In this document: positions 21,599 through 31,540 of the stretch, piece after piece
How the letters are laid out: every line of letters starts with the position of its first letter
Numbering within the stretch: position 1 is the stretch's first letter
Assembly: GCA_043228905.1 (NCBI GenBank)
Contig: JBHGNT010000008.1
Span: forward strand, 19,468,001-19,532,000
DNA: 64,000 nucleotides
Source of the DNA: Azolla caroliniana
Lineage: Eukaryota > Polypodiophyta
Direction of reading: 5' to 3'
Notes under the pieces: generated by a model
The model's input: only the letters and a program-made list of their open reading frames with translations
Databases searched by the model: none
What the model was told of the DNA's origin: nothing
Position numbers and translations under genes: made by a program

Positions 21599-21601
<3 letters not shown>
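19137..21601 (-). pseudogene. L1-type plant LINE, 5'-truncated, frameshifted
   Basis: The minus strand opens abruptly after (GA)n at EFVKELKGPLTMLFQEVWSS. RT motifs follow: LVKLIPKVASPTSFAQWRPI, QLDIEKAYDHVSWSF, TRSLRQGCPLSPLLFAIATH and ALADDSFLFLKA, an Ala-Asp-Asp catalytic box usual for plant L1. A frameshift near 20800 leads to HLGYPIGVDI and CTPKRLGGVALLNLEDH. Another near 19870 leads to the zf-RVT module (SHLPFRAKVFLWRVIVGGLP, then CFFCTVVEEDARHRFITCP). A last segment (19541-19200) has YWGMWFNWTMRNGFLFDGLH. The 3' UTR ends TTAATAACAAAACATTGATT and then (GA)n. Endonuclease and ORF1 are missing. Confidence 0.9.

Positions 21602-21650
<49 letters not shown>
21602..21650. repeat. (CT)n microsatellite, right edge of the LINE pair
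   Basis: About 24 CT units between the truncated 5' end of the minus LINE and the U3/R half of the split Copia LTR. Confidence 0.95.
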
Positions 21651-21653
<3 letters not shown>

Positions 21654-21743
21654 GCTCTGTACAACAATGATGATAATCTCTACATATAACAGTGTTGCCC
21701 TAGTTATATTTATACTTATATAACTTTGGGGCTATTTACAAAT
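21651..21743 (-). mobile_element. Copia LTR fragment, U3/R half
   Basis: In minus sense it matches by eye the 813-bp LTR around 6770-6905: ATTTGTAAATAGCC, AGTATAAATAT, TAGGGCAA and TGTACAGAG in order, then GA repeats. It ends where the fragment at 700-995 begins, so the two are halves of one LTR separated by 20.6 kb. Confidence 0.65.
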
Positions 21744-23988
21744 ATTGATTATTGACTCGGAAGCCTCGTATCACATTACTCTATATCGGGAGATGTTCTC
21801 GTCATATGCCGGTGGTGACTTTGGCAAAGTCAAAATAGCTAACCACGGCATAACAGAGGTTGTTGGCATAGAAAATATAATTCTAACCATGGACACCGGT
21901 TGCAAACTAGTATTAAACGATGTTAGGCATGTACTGGACATTCGCTTGAATATTATTTTGGCCGGTAAGCTTGATGATGAGGGTTACACAAATTCCTTTG
22001 GTGAAAGAAAATGGAAGCTCATCAAAGGCTCGCTAGTATTAGGAAGATGCCTAAAACAAAATTCCCTCTATGTAATGTGTGATATGGTGTCCGGCGGAGA
22101 GGTGAATGTAGCCGATAAGGAAGTCCCTATTGAATTGTGGCACAAGAGACTTGGGCACATGAGTCAAAAAGGACTCGAGGTGCTAGCTAGAAAGAACATC
22201 CTACCTGAGATAAGAGGTATGCACTTGGAGACTTGTGTTGATTGCTTGGCCGGCAGACAACACAGAGTCGCTTTTCAGCATTTGTCCCCAAAAAGAAAAT
22301 CTCAGCCACTAGAATTGGTGCACACTAACTTGTGTTATATGAAAGATAAGACTCTAGGGGGGGCATTGTACTTTGCCACATTTATTGATGACTTCTCAAG
22401 GAATTTGTGGTGTTTTGCATTGAGGACTAAATAACAAGTCTTTGAGATCTTTAATAACAAGTGTGGAAAGGGAAACTGGGAGAAAACTTAAATGCATCCG
22501 TGTGGATAACAGGGGTGAGTACCGAGGACAATTTGAACAATATTGTCATGAGCATGGGATCAAGCTTGAGAGGAGTGTTCCCAAAACACCTCAGCACAAT
22601 GGCGTGGCTGAGAGGATGAATAGGAAAATTTGTGAGCGGATAAGATGTATGTTATCCCACTCAAAATTGTCGAAATCTTTTTGGGGTGAAGCAATGAGGA
22701 CTATCTTTGACCTCATTAATCAGTCCCTTTGGATGGTGATGTACCCGAGAGGGTGTGGACAGGTAAGGAGGTGTCATACAAACACTTAAGAGTGTTTGGT
22801 TGCAAGGCTTATGTCCACATCCCAAAAGATGAAAGATCCAAGCTTGATGAAAAATGCAAACCATGCATATTTTTAGGATATGACCATGAGGAATTCGGCT
22901 ATAGACTTTATGACCCATTAGAGAAGAAGGTCATTAGAAGCAGGGATGTGGTATTCCTTGAGGATCTGACCTTGCAAGATCCGGATCCGAAGGAGATGCC
23001 AAAAAACACCCATGATCCTACGGTCAACAACAATCCAACTCCTACCCAAGACATACAAGGTCAAGGGGGAGACATAGAGGATTATCAGGATACGGTTGAT
23101 GATGTAGTTGATGATGCTCTTGATGAGGAAAATGAACACAAGCATGATCATCAAATCCTAGGTGACTAGACTGATGATGTTTCGGTGGCACCACCGGAAG
23201 TGGGCGGGGTGAGAAGGTCTATAAGACAAAGACAACCTTCAACCAGATATAGTCCACATGAGTATGTATTGCTTACAGATGTAGGAGAGCCACAGAGCTT
23301 TCGAGAAGCTATGGCACATGATCAAAAGGAGAAATGACTTGAGGCCATGAAGGATGAGATGAGGTCTTTGCAAAACAATCATACCTATGATCTAGTAAAG
23401 TTGCCTAAGGGAAAGAGAGCACTGAAAAACAAAAAGGTTTTCAGGCTCAAAGCCGAGGAACATTGCTCACAACCAAGATACAAGGCAAGATTGGTTGTGA
23501 TTCAGAAGCGGTTTAGCCAGAAAAATGGCGTTGATTTCGAGGATATTTTCTCACCATTAGTAAAGATGTCCTCTATTAGAGTTGTGCTCGGGATTGTTGC
23601 CAGTCTCAATCCAGAAATCGAACAACTTGATGTAAAAATTGCCTTCCTTCACAATGAGTTGGAAGAGGAAATCTACGTGGAGCAACCCGAGGGATTTGGA
23701 GTCAAAGGAAAGTAAAACCTGGTATGCAGGTTAAAGAAGAGCTTGTATGGCCTAAAACAAGCTCCTAGACTCTGGTATAAAAAGTTTGACTCCTTCATGC
23801 TGAGCCATGGGTATAATAGGACAAACACAGATCATTGTGTGTTTTTTAAGAAGTTCTCAAATAATGACTTTGTTATTCTACTTCTATATGTAGATGATAT
23901 GTTGATTGTTGGTTGAAACACCAACAAGATTGAAAAGCTAAAAAGCTAAAAAGAGAGTTGAGTCAATCTTTCGCTATGAAAGACTTGG

Positions 23989-24175
23989 TGTCACGACACA
24001 GCGGCATAAAATACTTAGTTGGTGAGGATTGAACCTACAACCTCATTTCATTCCATCTTGTCTCCTTCTTCATCTCTGTCTTCATGCTCTTGTGTCATTC
24101 CTAGCTTCTTAAGTTCCACGCTCGTAACCCATCATCTATGCTTCGTCCGAGTGCGCGGTTGGTGTGTCCATGACA
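23989..24175. mobile_element. 187-bp TG...CA insertion (TRIM/solo mini-LTR or MITE)
   Basis: The insert starts TGTCACGACACAG and ends GTGTCCATGACA. It is flanked by CTTGG at 23984-23988 and 24176-24180, and removing it restores the Copia RT frame (MKDLGLAKQIIGM). TG...CA ends with a 5-bp duplication fit a very short LTR. The ends also form a short imperfect inverted repeat (TGTCA/TGACA), so a MITE is possible. The minus strand contains GGTTCAATCC, resembling a tRNA B box. Confidence 0.75.
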
Positions 24176-25040
24176 CTTGGGACTAGCCAAGCAAATCATT
24201 GGGATGAAGATAACCAAGGATAGAGTGAGCAAAAGGTTGTGGCTATCTCAAGAACAGTATATTGAGAAAGTTCTTGAGAGATTTAACATGGCCAAGTGTA
24301 AGCCGGTTAACACTCCACTCGCGGGCCACTTTAAACTCAGTTCAGCTCAATGCCCTACGAGTGAGGAAGAGCAAGAGAGAATGAAACAAATACCATATGC
24401 ATCTGCAGTCGGCAGTTTGATGTATGATATGGTATGCACAAGGTCAGACATTGCTCATACAATCAGTGTAGTAAGCCGTTTTCTCTCGAACCCTCGAAAA
24501 GATCATTGGGAAGCAGTGAAATGGATCCTACAATATCTGAGGGGTACCTCAAGAGTCTTCTAAAATTTGGTGAGAACCAAACTATATTAGACGGATATAC
24601 AGATTTCGATATGGCTAGTGATGTTGACTCTCGAAAGTCTACATCAGAGTATTTAATGATCTTTGTATGGGGAGCGGTCTCTTGGCAGTCAAGACTGCAA
24701 AAATGTGTGGCATTATCCACAACAGAGGCTGCCACGGAGGCCAGTAAGGAATTGCTATGGCTGAAGAAATTCCTACAAGAGTTGGGATTAATGCAAGAAA
24801 AGTACATTTTGTATTGTGATAGCCAAGGTGTTATACATTTAAGCAAAAAGTCTTCCTTCCACTCTAAGTCAAAACACATAGATGTTAGGTACCATTGGAT
24901 TAGAGATGTGCTTGAAGAAAAACATATGCACATTGAAAACATTCACACCAATAAGAATGGCTTTGACAAAATGTTTGTCAAGAGAGAAGCTTGAAGTTTG
25001 CAAACAAAAAGCAAACCTAGTTATGCCCACACTTGAGATA

Positions 25041-25052
25041 GAGGGGGAGAAT
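25041..25052 (+). other. Polypurine tract of the degenerate Copia
   Basis: A GAGGGGGAGAA-type purine run directly before an LTR start at TGTTGGGTC. Confidence 0.75.
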
Positions 25053-25305
25053 TGTTGGGTCTATCCACTCAAGTGGAGCCCATGACATGGAGTTGGTTGA
25101 GAGCCAACTACCAACTCAGTGTTGAATCAGTTGGGTACTGATTCAGGCTAAGTGTTGAATCGGTTGGGCGTCGATTCAGGCTGAGTGTTGAGTGTTGATT
25201 CGACTGAACGCCGAATCAGCTCAAAGCTAAAGAAAGGAAAAGGTTATATTTGTTTATAACTATATGTGTGCGTGTGTGCGTGTGCGTGTGCGTGTGCGTG
25301 TGTGT

Positions 25306-25354
<49 letters not shown>

Positions 25355-25727
25355 CGTTTTTTATGTGTCCTTTTTTCTTCTTGTGTGTGTGTGTGTGCCT
25401 TTTCGTATGTTAATGTGTGAATGCAGATACGAAAAGAGGAGACGTTACCCCAAAAAGGCTGATAAAGAGAAGGTATAGACAGAAAAACGGGTAGAGAAAA
25501 AATTCAGAGACAGATAGAGAAAACAGAGCGTGATATAGAGAAAAATTGCACATGAGTAAACAGAACTAAGGCTGAAAAACAGAGATTTGAGAAGGAGAGG
25601 TGTGTGAGAGAACACAACAAAGCTTTTGCAAGAAAACAGAAACAAGTAAGAGAGCTCGAGAAAGGGGTGATCGAGAGCGAGAACTCGTTGCAAGAGTGAA
25701 GATGGAGATCTAGCGAGGTGTTGTCTG
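25053..25727 (+). repeat. 3' LTR of the degenerate Copia, first part
   Basis: It starts TGTTGGGTCTATCC after the purine tract. At about 25118-25220 it has roughly 34-bp degenerate repeats of GTGTTGAATC..TTGGG..GATTCAGGCT type. It contains the (GT)n tract and is interrupted at 25727 by the young minus-strand Copia; it resumes at 31177. Confidence 0.75.
25264..25346. repeat. (GT)n/(GC) microsatellite inside the LTR
   Basis: GTGTGC units grade into pure GT, with a second short GT run at 25384-25398. The cysteine/valine-rich ORF it creates is not a gene. Confidence 0.95.
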
Positions 25728-25815
25728 TGTTGGAGACGAGGTCGTCTATGCGGAAGATCAAGAAGCATTCGATTCTGTTCTGAATACCTGCGTATGACAG
25801 TTTCTAGTCGTTGCA

Positions 25816-25847
<32 letters not shown>

Positions 25848-26019
25848 CACAAAATACTTCTTCTTTCTTCAAAGCAATAATACAACACCCAACCTTACAA
25901 AAAGGTTACAAGGTCACTATATATAGTGACCGACTTAGGGCAACTACCCTTTATGCTAATTACATAAATGGCCAAAACGGGATAGTGTGAATACGTCCAT
26001 TATACACATGTATTCGACA
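25728..26019 (-). repeat. 3' LTR of the young Copia
   Basis: 292 bp. In plus orientation it starts TGTTGGAGACGAGG and ends TATTCGACA. Inside it, the minus-strand purine tract (ACGGGGGAG, about 26020-26028) precedes it as the plus-strand primer. Confidence 0.95.
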
Positions 26020-26212
26020 CTCCCCCGTAATGGGCGTATACATGGGTTATCTAAGATTACAGGTATAGACTTAGGTTCTCGGACATATCAGCTTTGTTCG
26101 AGTCGGCAGGGTCCGAAGGCAGAAGACCGAACTGGTCGGGTCGGAGCAGTTGAAGCCGATCATTAAGGAACTGATGTCGGTTGTCGGGAACCATCCTGCT
26201 CTGTGTCCGGCT

Positions 26213-29200
26213 CTAACCGGACTGGTTTGTCGTTACGCCCATCTGATGCCGAAGAGACCGAAAACGGTCTGCCGAAAGACACTTGGTCATTCCATCTGCG
26301 ACATTGTCGGTTGTGGATATTTTCTCTAGACTGATTTTCCCTGAAATGACGCAGTCCCGAACGAAGTGATATCGAACGTCGATATGTTTGGAGGCGTTGT
26401 GGTGAACCGGATTTTTCGACAAGGCAACAGCACCTTGACTGTCGCTGTAGACAACTGGAGCCGAGTCATGGTCGACTTGTCGAAACGTGTGCGCCAGCCG
26501 ACCGAGCCACAAAGCTTCTTTTGCTGCGTCGGACGCAGCTACATATTCTGCTTCGGTCGTTGAGGTCGCTGTGCACTCCTGAAGTTTCGACTTCCACGAG
26601 ATTGCTCCATTGCCGAATTTGAAGCAGTATCCGGTTGTTGATTTCCGACTGTCTATACAGCCGGCGAAGTCCGAGTCGGTGTAACCGACTACGCCTGAGG
26701 TTCGGTTCGGACCAAAAAGAATGTCGTGGTCTTTTGTGCCAGCCAGATATCTGAACACATGCTTGACTGCGTTCCAATGCGATCGGCCAGGATTGTGCAT
26801 AAATCTGCTAACGACTCCTACGGCATGAGAAATATCAGGCCGTGTCGCGACCATCAGGTACATAAGGGAGCCGACTGCCGGTGCATACGGTACCGACTTC
26901 ATATCTTCCCCCTCCGGGCCGGATGTCGGGCAGTCTCGCTGAGAGAGCCGAAGATTCATTGGGAGCGGGGTTGAAGCAGATTTGGCTGATTGCATGTTGA
27001 AGCGTTCCAAGACACGTCGGATATAGTCGGTCTGAGACAAAAAAAGATGTCGTTTATCGCGATGCCGACTAATCTTCATGCCGAGTATGTGTCGTGCCGG
27101 ACCGAGGTCCTTCATGGCAAACTTCAACCGCAGTTGCCGAATGAGATCGGCAAGTTCGCCCGCGTGGCGTCCAGAAATTAGCATGTCGTCCACGTAAATG
27201 ATGAGGAAGATGGGTGATCCATCTTGAGCTGTGTTGGTGAAGAGACAATGGTCCTCATCGCTTTTGGAGAAGCCGATCGATTGGATGAAGTCGTCGAACT
27301 TCTTGTACCATTGTCGTGGTGCCTGTTTGAGGCCGTATAGACTCTTCCTGAGTCGGCAGACTAGATGTTCTTGGCCAGTTGCCACGAAGCCTTTTGGCTG
27401 CTCCATATAAATTTCCTCGTCAAGATCACCATGGAGGAAGGCTGTTTTGACATCTAGCTGAATCAGCTCCAAGTTGTCGGCTGCCACTACGCCGAGTAGG
27501 AAACGAAGGGTTGTCATTTTCACCACTGGTGAAAAAATCTCGTCGAAGTCGACGCCATATTCTTGTCAGAAGCCCTTCGCAACTAATCTGGCCTTGTACT
27601 TTGGGGTGGTCGAATCAGACGTCTCTTTTAGTCGATAAACCCACTTGCAAGGAAGAGCACGTCGGTTCCTAGGTAATTCGACCAGATCCCAAGTCTTGTT
27701 TGCCCGAATGGAGTGCATTTCCGACTCCATCGCCAGATGCCAGGTGGCTGAATCGACAGATGTCGATGCTTCTTCGTAAGACGTCGGTTCGCCGGCGTCG
27801 ATGAAGAAAATTCCAGGAGAATACCTCTCCGGAGGTTGCGACAGTCTCTCGGATCGTCGAGGTATGATTGGACTGGTCGCATCGGGTATCGAGGTCGGAT
27901 GGTCCGAAAGCGGATTGTTCTGCTGTGCCGAGTCGGGGTTGTCCGAGTCGGTAGTGTAAGGTTCAGCTACCCGTGAAGCTGACCGTGTGTTAAGAGCGGG
28001 GCCTTCTTGAAGGGTCGGTACATCTGAAAATGTGACCCTTCGGACTTCGATCGGTGTTTTGACTGATGGATTCATAGCCGACTCATTGAACACAACGTCC
28101 GAACTTCGGACGATTTGTCTGCGTTCGGGATCCCAGAGTCGGTATCCCATTTCGCCGTCGGATCCATATCCAAGGAAAATGCATTTCCTGGACCGAGGTG
28201 CAAGTTTTCGGCGATCATCTTTCGGAATAAGGGCGTACGCCTCGCATCCGAAGATCCTCAGCTTGTCGTAATTCGGCTTACTGCCGATCCATAGTTCCTG
28301 AGGAATTTGAAGTCCTAGAGGTCTACTTGGCGACATATTGATTATGTGTACTGCCGTGAGTAGAGCCTCTGCCCAGAAGCCATCCGACAGTCCGGAGTGT
28401 TGGAGCATGGAAACTATCCGTTCTTGGATTGTCCGATTCATGCGTTCGGCAATCCCGTTTTGCTCCGGACTGTGTGGTGCCGTAAATTCACGTCGGATGC
28501 CGCGTTGTCGGCAGAATTTGACGAATTCTTCTGATTTGAACTCTCCCCCATTGTCGGTCCGAAGGCATTTCAGCTTTCGGTCGGTTTGATTTTCTACCAT
28601 AGCGAGCCAATCGGTGAAGATCGAGAAGACACGATCTTTGGTGCGAATTGGATAAGCCCACACCTTTCGAGTCGAATCGTCAATAAAACTGACGAAGTAA
28701 GAGGCACCGCCAAGAGACTGATGCGGCATTGGGCCACAGACGTCCGAGTGGACTAAATCGAGAGGTCTCGTTTCTCTTGGTGCTGATGTCGGGTGTGATG
28801 CGGCTACTTGTTTGCCATACTGGCAATGCTCGCAGAATTGATGGTCGGAGAAGGAGAGTTTGGGGATGTATCCGGCTCTAGATAGGTGCGTGATGCCGGC
28901 CTTGCTGAGGTGTCCTAATCTTCTGTGCCATAGTGATGACACAGGAATATCCACCAAAAACAGGTTACCCTCTCTGAGCGTAACATGTAACGAATACAGG
29001 GAGTGTATCTTGGGTCCTCTAGCAAGCAGGAGGTTCCCCCTGTGGAGTGTCCACCCTCCCGAAGAAAAACCGGCACGAATGCCGTCTTCATCTAGTTGTC
29101 CGACTGAGATCAATGGCCTTGAGAGCTCGGGTACATGTCGGACATTGTGGAGTACAAGTGTAGAGCCACCTGCAAGGTTGAGCTCTACTGTGCCGATTCC

Positions 29201-30226
29201 GATGATGTCACAGTGTTGTGAGTTGCCGACTCGAACTGAGTCGGAGTGACGGATCGTATATTGCCGAAATTGGGATCGATGAGGAGTCACGTGAAATGAC
29301 GCACCCGAATCTAAGAGCCATGTGCTCGATTCTTCAGTCGTGAGTAGAACTTCTGATCCGACTGGATTTTCGATTGATAGTATATTCGGGTCGTCCGGTA
29401 GTACATCAGCTGAGAAACTGACGTAATTGATCTCCTCATGCCGGCCACTCTTCTTGTTGTTCTTGTTCTTGAGTGCGCGGCAGTCGGCTTTGATGTGTCC
29501 GGGTTTCTTGCAATAGTTGCAGATTCGGTTATCCCGTGACTGGCTCCGTCTTCGCTGATTGTTCGGCGGTCGTGAGGAATCTCTTCCTCGTATGTTCGAT
29601 CGGTCTGTCGAACCTTGTACTACATAAGCGTCGTCTGTTGAGTCTTTGGCGAAAGACTTTCTCCGAGCTGCTTCGGTCAGGATTGCGCTCGTGACTTCGG
29701 AGTACTTAACAGCCGTGGTTGACGCGTTGCACACGGTTGTGACGAAAGTTTCCCATGATGAGGGAAGGCTACTCATGAGTATCATTGCTCTGAGTTCATC
29801 CTCGATTGCCGTCCCCTGTGACGAGATTTGGGAGCTTATGCTTTCGTACTCATTGAGGTGTGCTTGAACCGAATCGGATTCTTTCATCCGCAAGTTGTAG
29901 AGGCGCCGGATCAGAAACATCTTCGTTGCGGCGACCTTCTTTTCGTAAGTGTCCGACAGTGTTTTCCACAGTTCGAATGCTGTCGTACACGATTGCACCG
30001 TAAAGTATACCGATTCCGATAGGTGCATCCGAATCGTGGCGCGGACGATTCTGTCCAGCTTCTGCCACTCAATTGGTTTGTATCCTTCTGGAGGTTCTTC
30101 ATTTTCGATGGGATCGATTTGCCCCTTGACTATGAGATAGTCCTGCATTTGCTCCTTCCAGAAGTTGAAGTTCGATCCATCGAACTTTCGTAGACTCATT
30201 TCTGACGAGCCGGATGTTGATGCCAT
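26213..30226 (-). CDS. Copia gag-pol polyprotein with a single internal TGA
   Basis: The ATG at 30226 starts MASTSGSSEMSLRKFDGSNF; the frame covers 1338 codons with one stop at 27568-27566. Gag (1-230) is followed by the zinc knuckle CNYCKKPGHIKADC near 234. The protease has WLLDSGASFHVTP with intact DSGA near 302. GAG-pre-integrase shows LWHRRLGHLSKAG and FCEHCQYGKQ. The integrase core has HSDVCGP, RTDNGGEFKS and GIAERMNRTI, the full DDE. RT has LDVKTAFLHGDLDEEIYMEQ and IIYVDDMLISGR near 1009. RNase H has YTDSDFAGCIDSRKSTTGY, EAEYVAAS and VYSDSQGAVALSKNP. The TGA lies in KGF*QEYGVDFDE, where one residue is replaced. Apart from it the protein looks functional; the stop may be recent or allele-specific. 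Confidence 0.95.
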
Positions 30227-30865
30227 CAAATTCGGTTTCGGTTGACGAAGCTCGGTTCGAAGTTGACTACGAACCTTGTTGGAGTGCAGCCGGTTGGCTC
30301 ACCCGATATCGTTCTAGTCGGATTTGAACCCGAGTCGGTTCGGCTTCGGAACTTGCTCGAATTGACTCCGGTAGCTTGAGGGACAGAACCGACTGGTCTT
30401 CCCGAATGTTGCCGAGTCGGAGTGAGCCCGGTTCGCTTCAGATATATATGCCGAATACCGATTATTAAAACCGATTATCTGGACCGATTCTGCTTCGGTT
30501 GACTACAGCAACGAGAGAGACGGATCCAACTGATCCTCCCGAATGTCGATCAGCCAGATGAAGCACGAATTTGGGGTTGTTGTCTTAAGACCGATCTGCA
30601 CCGAGTGGTTACAATGAGCGGCGTTTGATTACCTCTTCGGATGCCGTTTAACCGAATGGAGCACGATCGTGTCAAAGTTGCACAAGGGGATTTCGCGCCG
30701 AGCGGTTACGATCACAAGGAACGGAGTGCAACCTGCTGGCTTACTCCAAGCAAAGATGATCTAACGCGATGAGATGCAGGCCTCGTTTTTCTTCTTCGAA
30801 TGACACAGGAAACCGAATGCTGTGACGACGACCGACAGCGGATTGAAGGACCGACTACTGTGCAC
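30227..30865 (-). other. 5' leader of the young Copia
   Basis: About 640 bp of non-coding leader between the PBS and the gag start. It is rich in CCGA and TCGG steps. No ORF of note is present. Confidence 0.6.
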
Positions 30866-30879
30866 GCTCTGATACCAGA
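30866..30879 (-). other. Primer-binding site of the young Copia
   Basis: The minus strand just inside the 5' LTR reads TCTGGTATCAGAGC, which contains the initiator tRNA-Met complement TGGTATCAGAGC. Confidence 0.93.
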
Positions 30880-31171
30880 TGTTGGAGACGAGGTCGTCTA
30901 TGCGGAAGATCAAGAAGCATTCGATTCTGTTCTGAATACCTGCGTATGACAGTTTCTAGTCGTTGCACAGAGAGAGAGAGGGAGAGAGGGAGAGAGAGAC
31001 ACAAAATACTTCTTCTTTCTTCAAAGCAATAATACAACACCCAACCTTACAAAAAGGTTACAAGGTCACTATATATAGTGACCGACTTAGGGCAACTACC
31101 CTTTATGCTAATTACATAAATGGCCAAAACGGGATAGTGTGAATACGTCCATTATACACATGTATTCGACA
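30880..31171 (-). repeat. 5' LTR of the young Copia
   Basis: 292 bp; one difference from 25728-26019. The left half has a GA tract and the right half has the palindromic CTATATATAG (about 31069-31078), which is a likely TATA region. Confidence 0.95.
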
Positions 31172-31176
31172 GTCTG

Positions 31177-31540
31177 GACTACCCAAAGAGTCATAGCAAC
31201 TCTTTTGTCCACTTGTAACAAGTTTATTTGTTCTGTGTTTTTTTCGGTTTTTTTTTTCTGTTGTTTATCCCATCCGGTAGGGTGAATATTGTAACCAAGG
31301 TTGTAGCCTTGAAATATATGTGCATACCTCTAGTGTAAGCTCTAGGGGTTGCCAACACCTTGTATACTCAGAAAATAGTGAATCTGTTCTGGAACCTAAG
31401 GTTCCTGTGGTTTTTCCCATTTTTGGGTTTTCCACGTTAAATTTCGGCATACTCTCATTTTGTCTTGTGGTTTCGTCTATTTGGAAACTTGTGTTGGTAG
31501 TGTAAATCATCTCGATTCGGATCCATATTCCTAACACTAA
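31177..31540 (+). repeat. 3' LTR of the degenerate Copia, second part
   Basis: The LTR interrupted at 25727 continues here with the R/U5-type blocks GGTTTTTCCCATTTTTGGG and TTTTCCACG, also present in the other Copia LTRs. It ends near TAACACTAACA. The exact end is uncertain by a few bases. Confidence 0.65.

Larger units (their letters stand above)
21744..25052 (+). pseudogene. Degenerate Copia pol (protease to RNase H)
   Basis: The left end is truncated inside protease (IIDSEASYHIT, Glu replacing Gly of DSGA). GAG-pre-integrase reads LWHKRLGHMSQKG and CVDCLAGRQ; the integrase core has HTNLC (second Asp position changed to Asn), RVDNRGEYRGQFEQY and GVAERMNRKI. RT shows LDVKIAFLHNELEEEIYVEQ and LLLYVDDMLIVG. 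RNase H shows SRKSTSEYLMIF, WQSRLQKCVALSTTEA and YCDSQGVIHLSKKS. Stops and frameshifts include TAA at about 22432, TAG at 23167, TGA at 23336, TAA at 23713 and TGA at about 23913. A 187-bp insert splits RT at 23989. It is the same broad clade as the 7220 element but much older. Confidence 0.9.
25728..31171 (-). mobile_element. Young Copia element with near-identical LTRs
   Basis: LTRs of 292 bp lie at 25728-26019 and 30880-31171, flanked by GTCTG (25723-25727 and 31172-31176). By eye they differ at one base, within a GA run. The PBS and polypurine tract are intact and the polyprotein frame has a single stop. It is inserted in the LTR of the older Copia. Low LTR divergence indicates the most recent insertion in the window. 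Confidence 0.96.

Noticed and set aside
25266-25478. 70-codon Cys/Val-rich ORF
   Set aside because: Pure translation of a (GT)n microsatellite.
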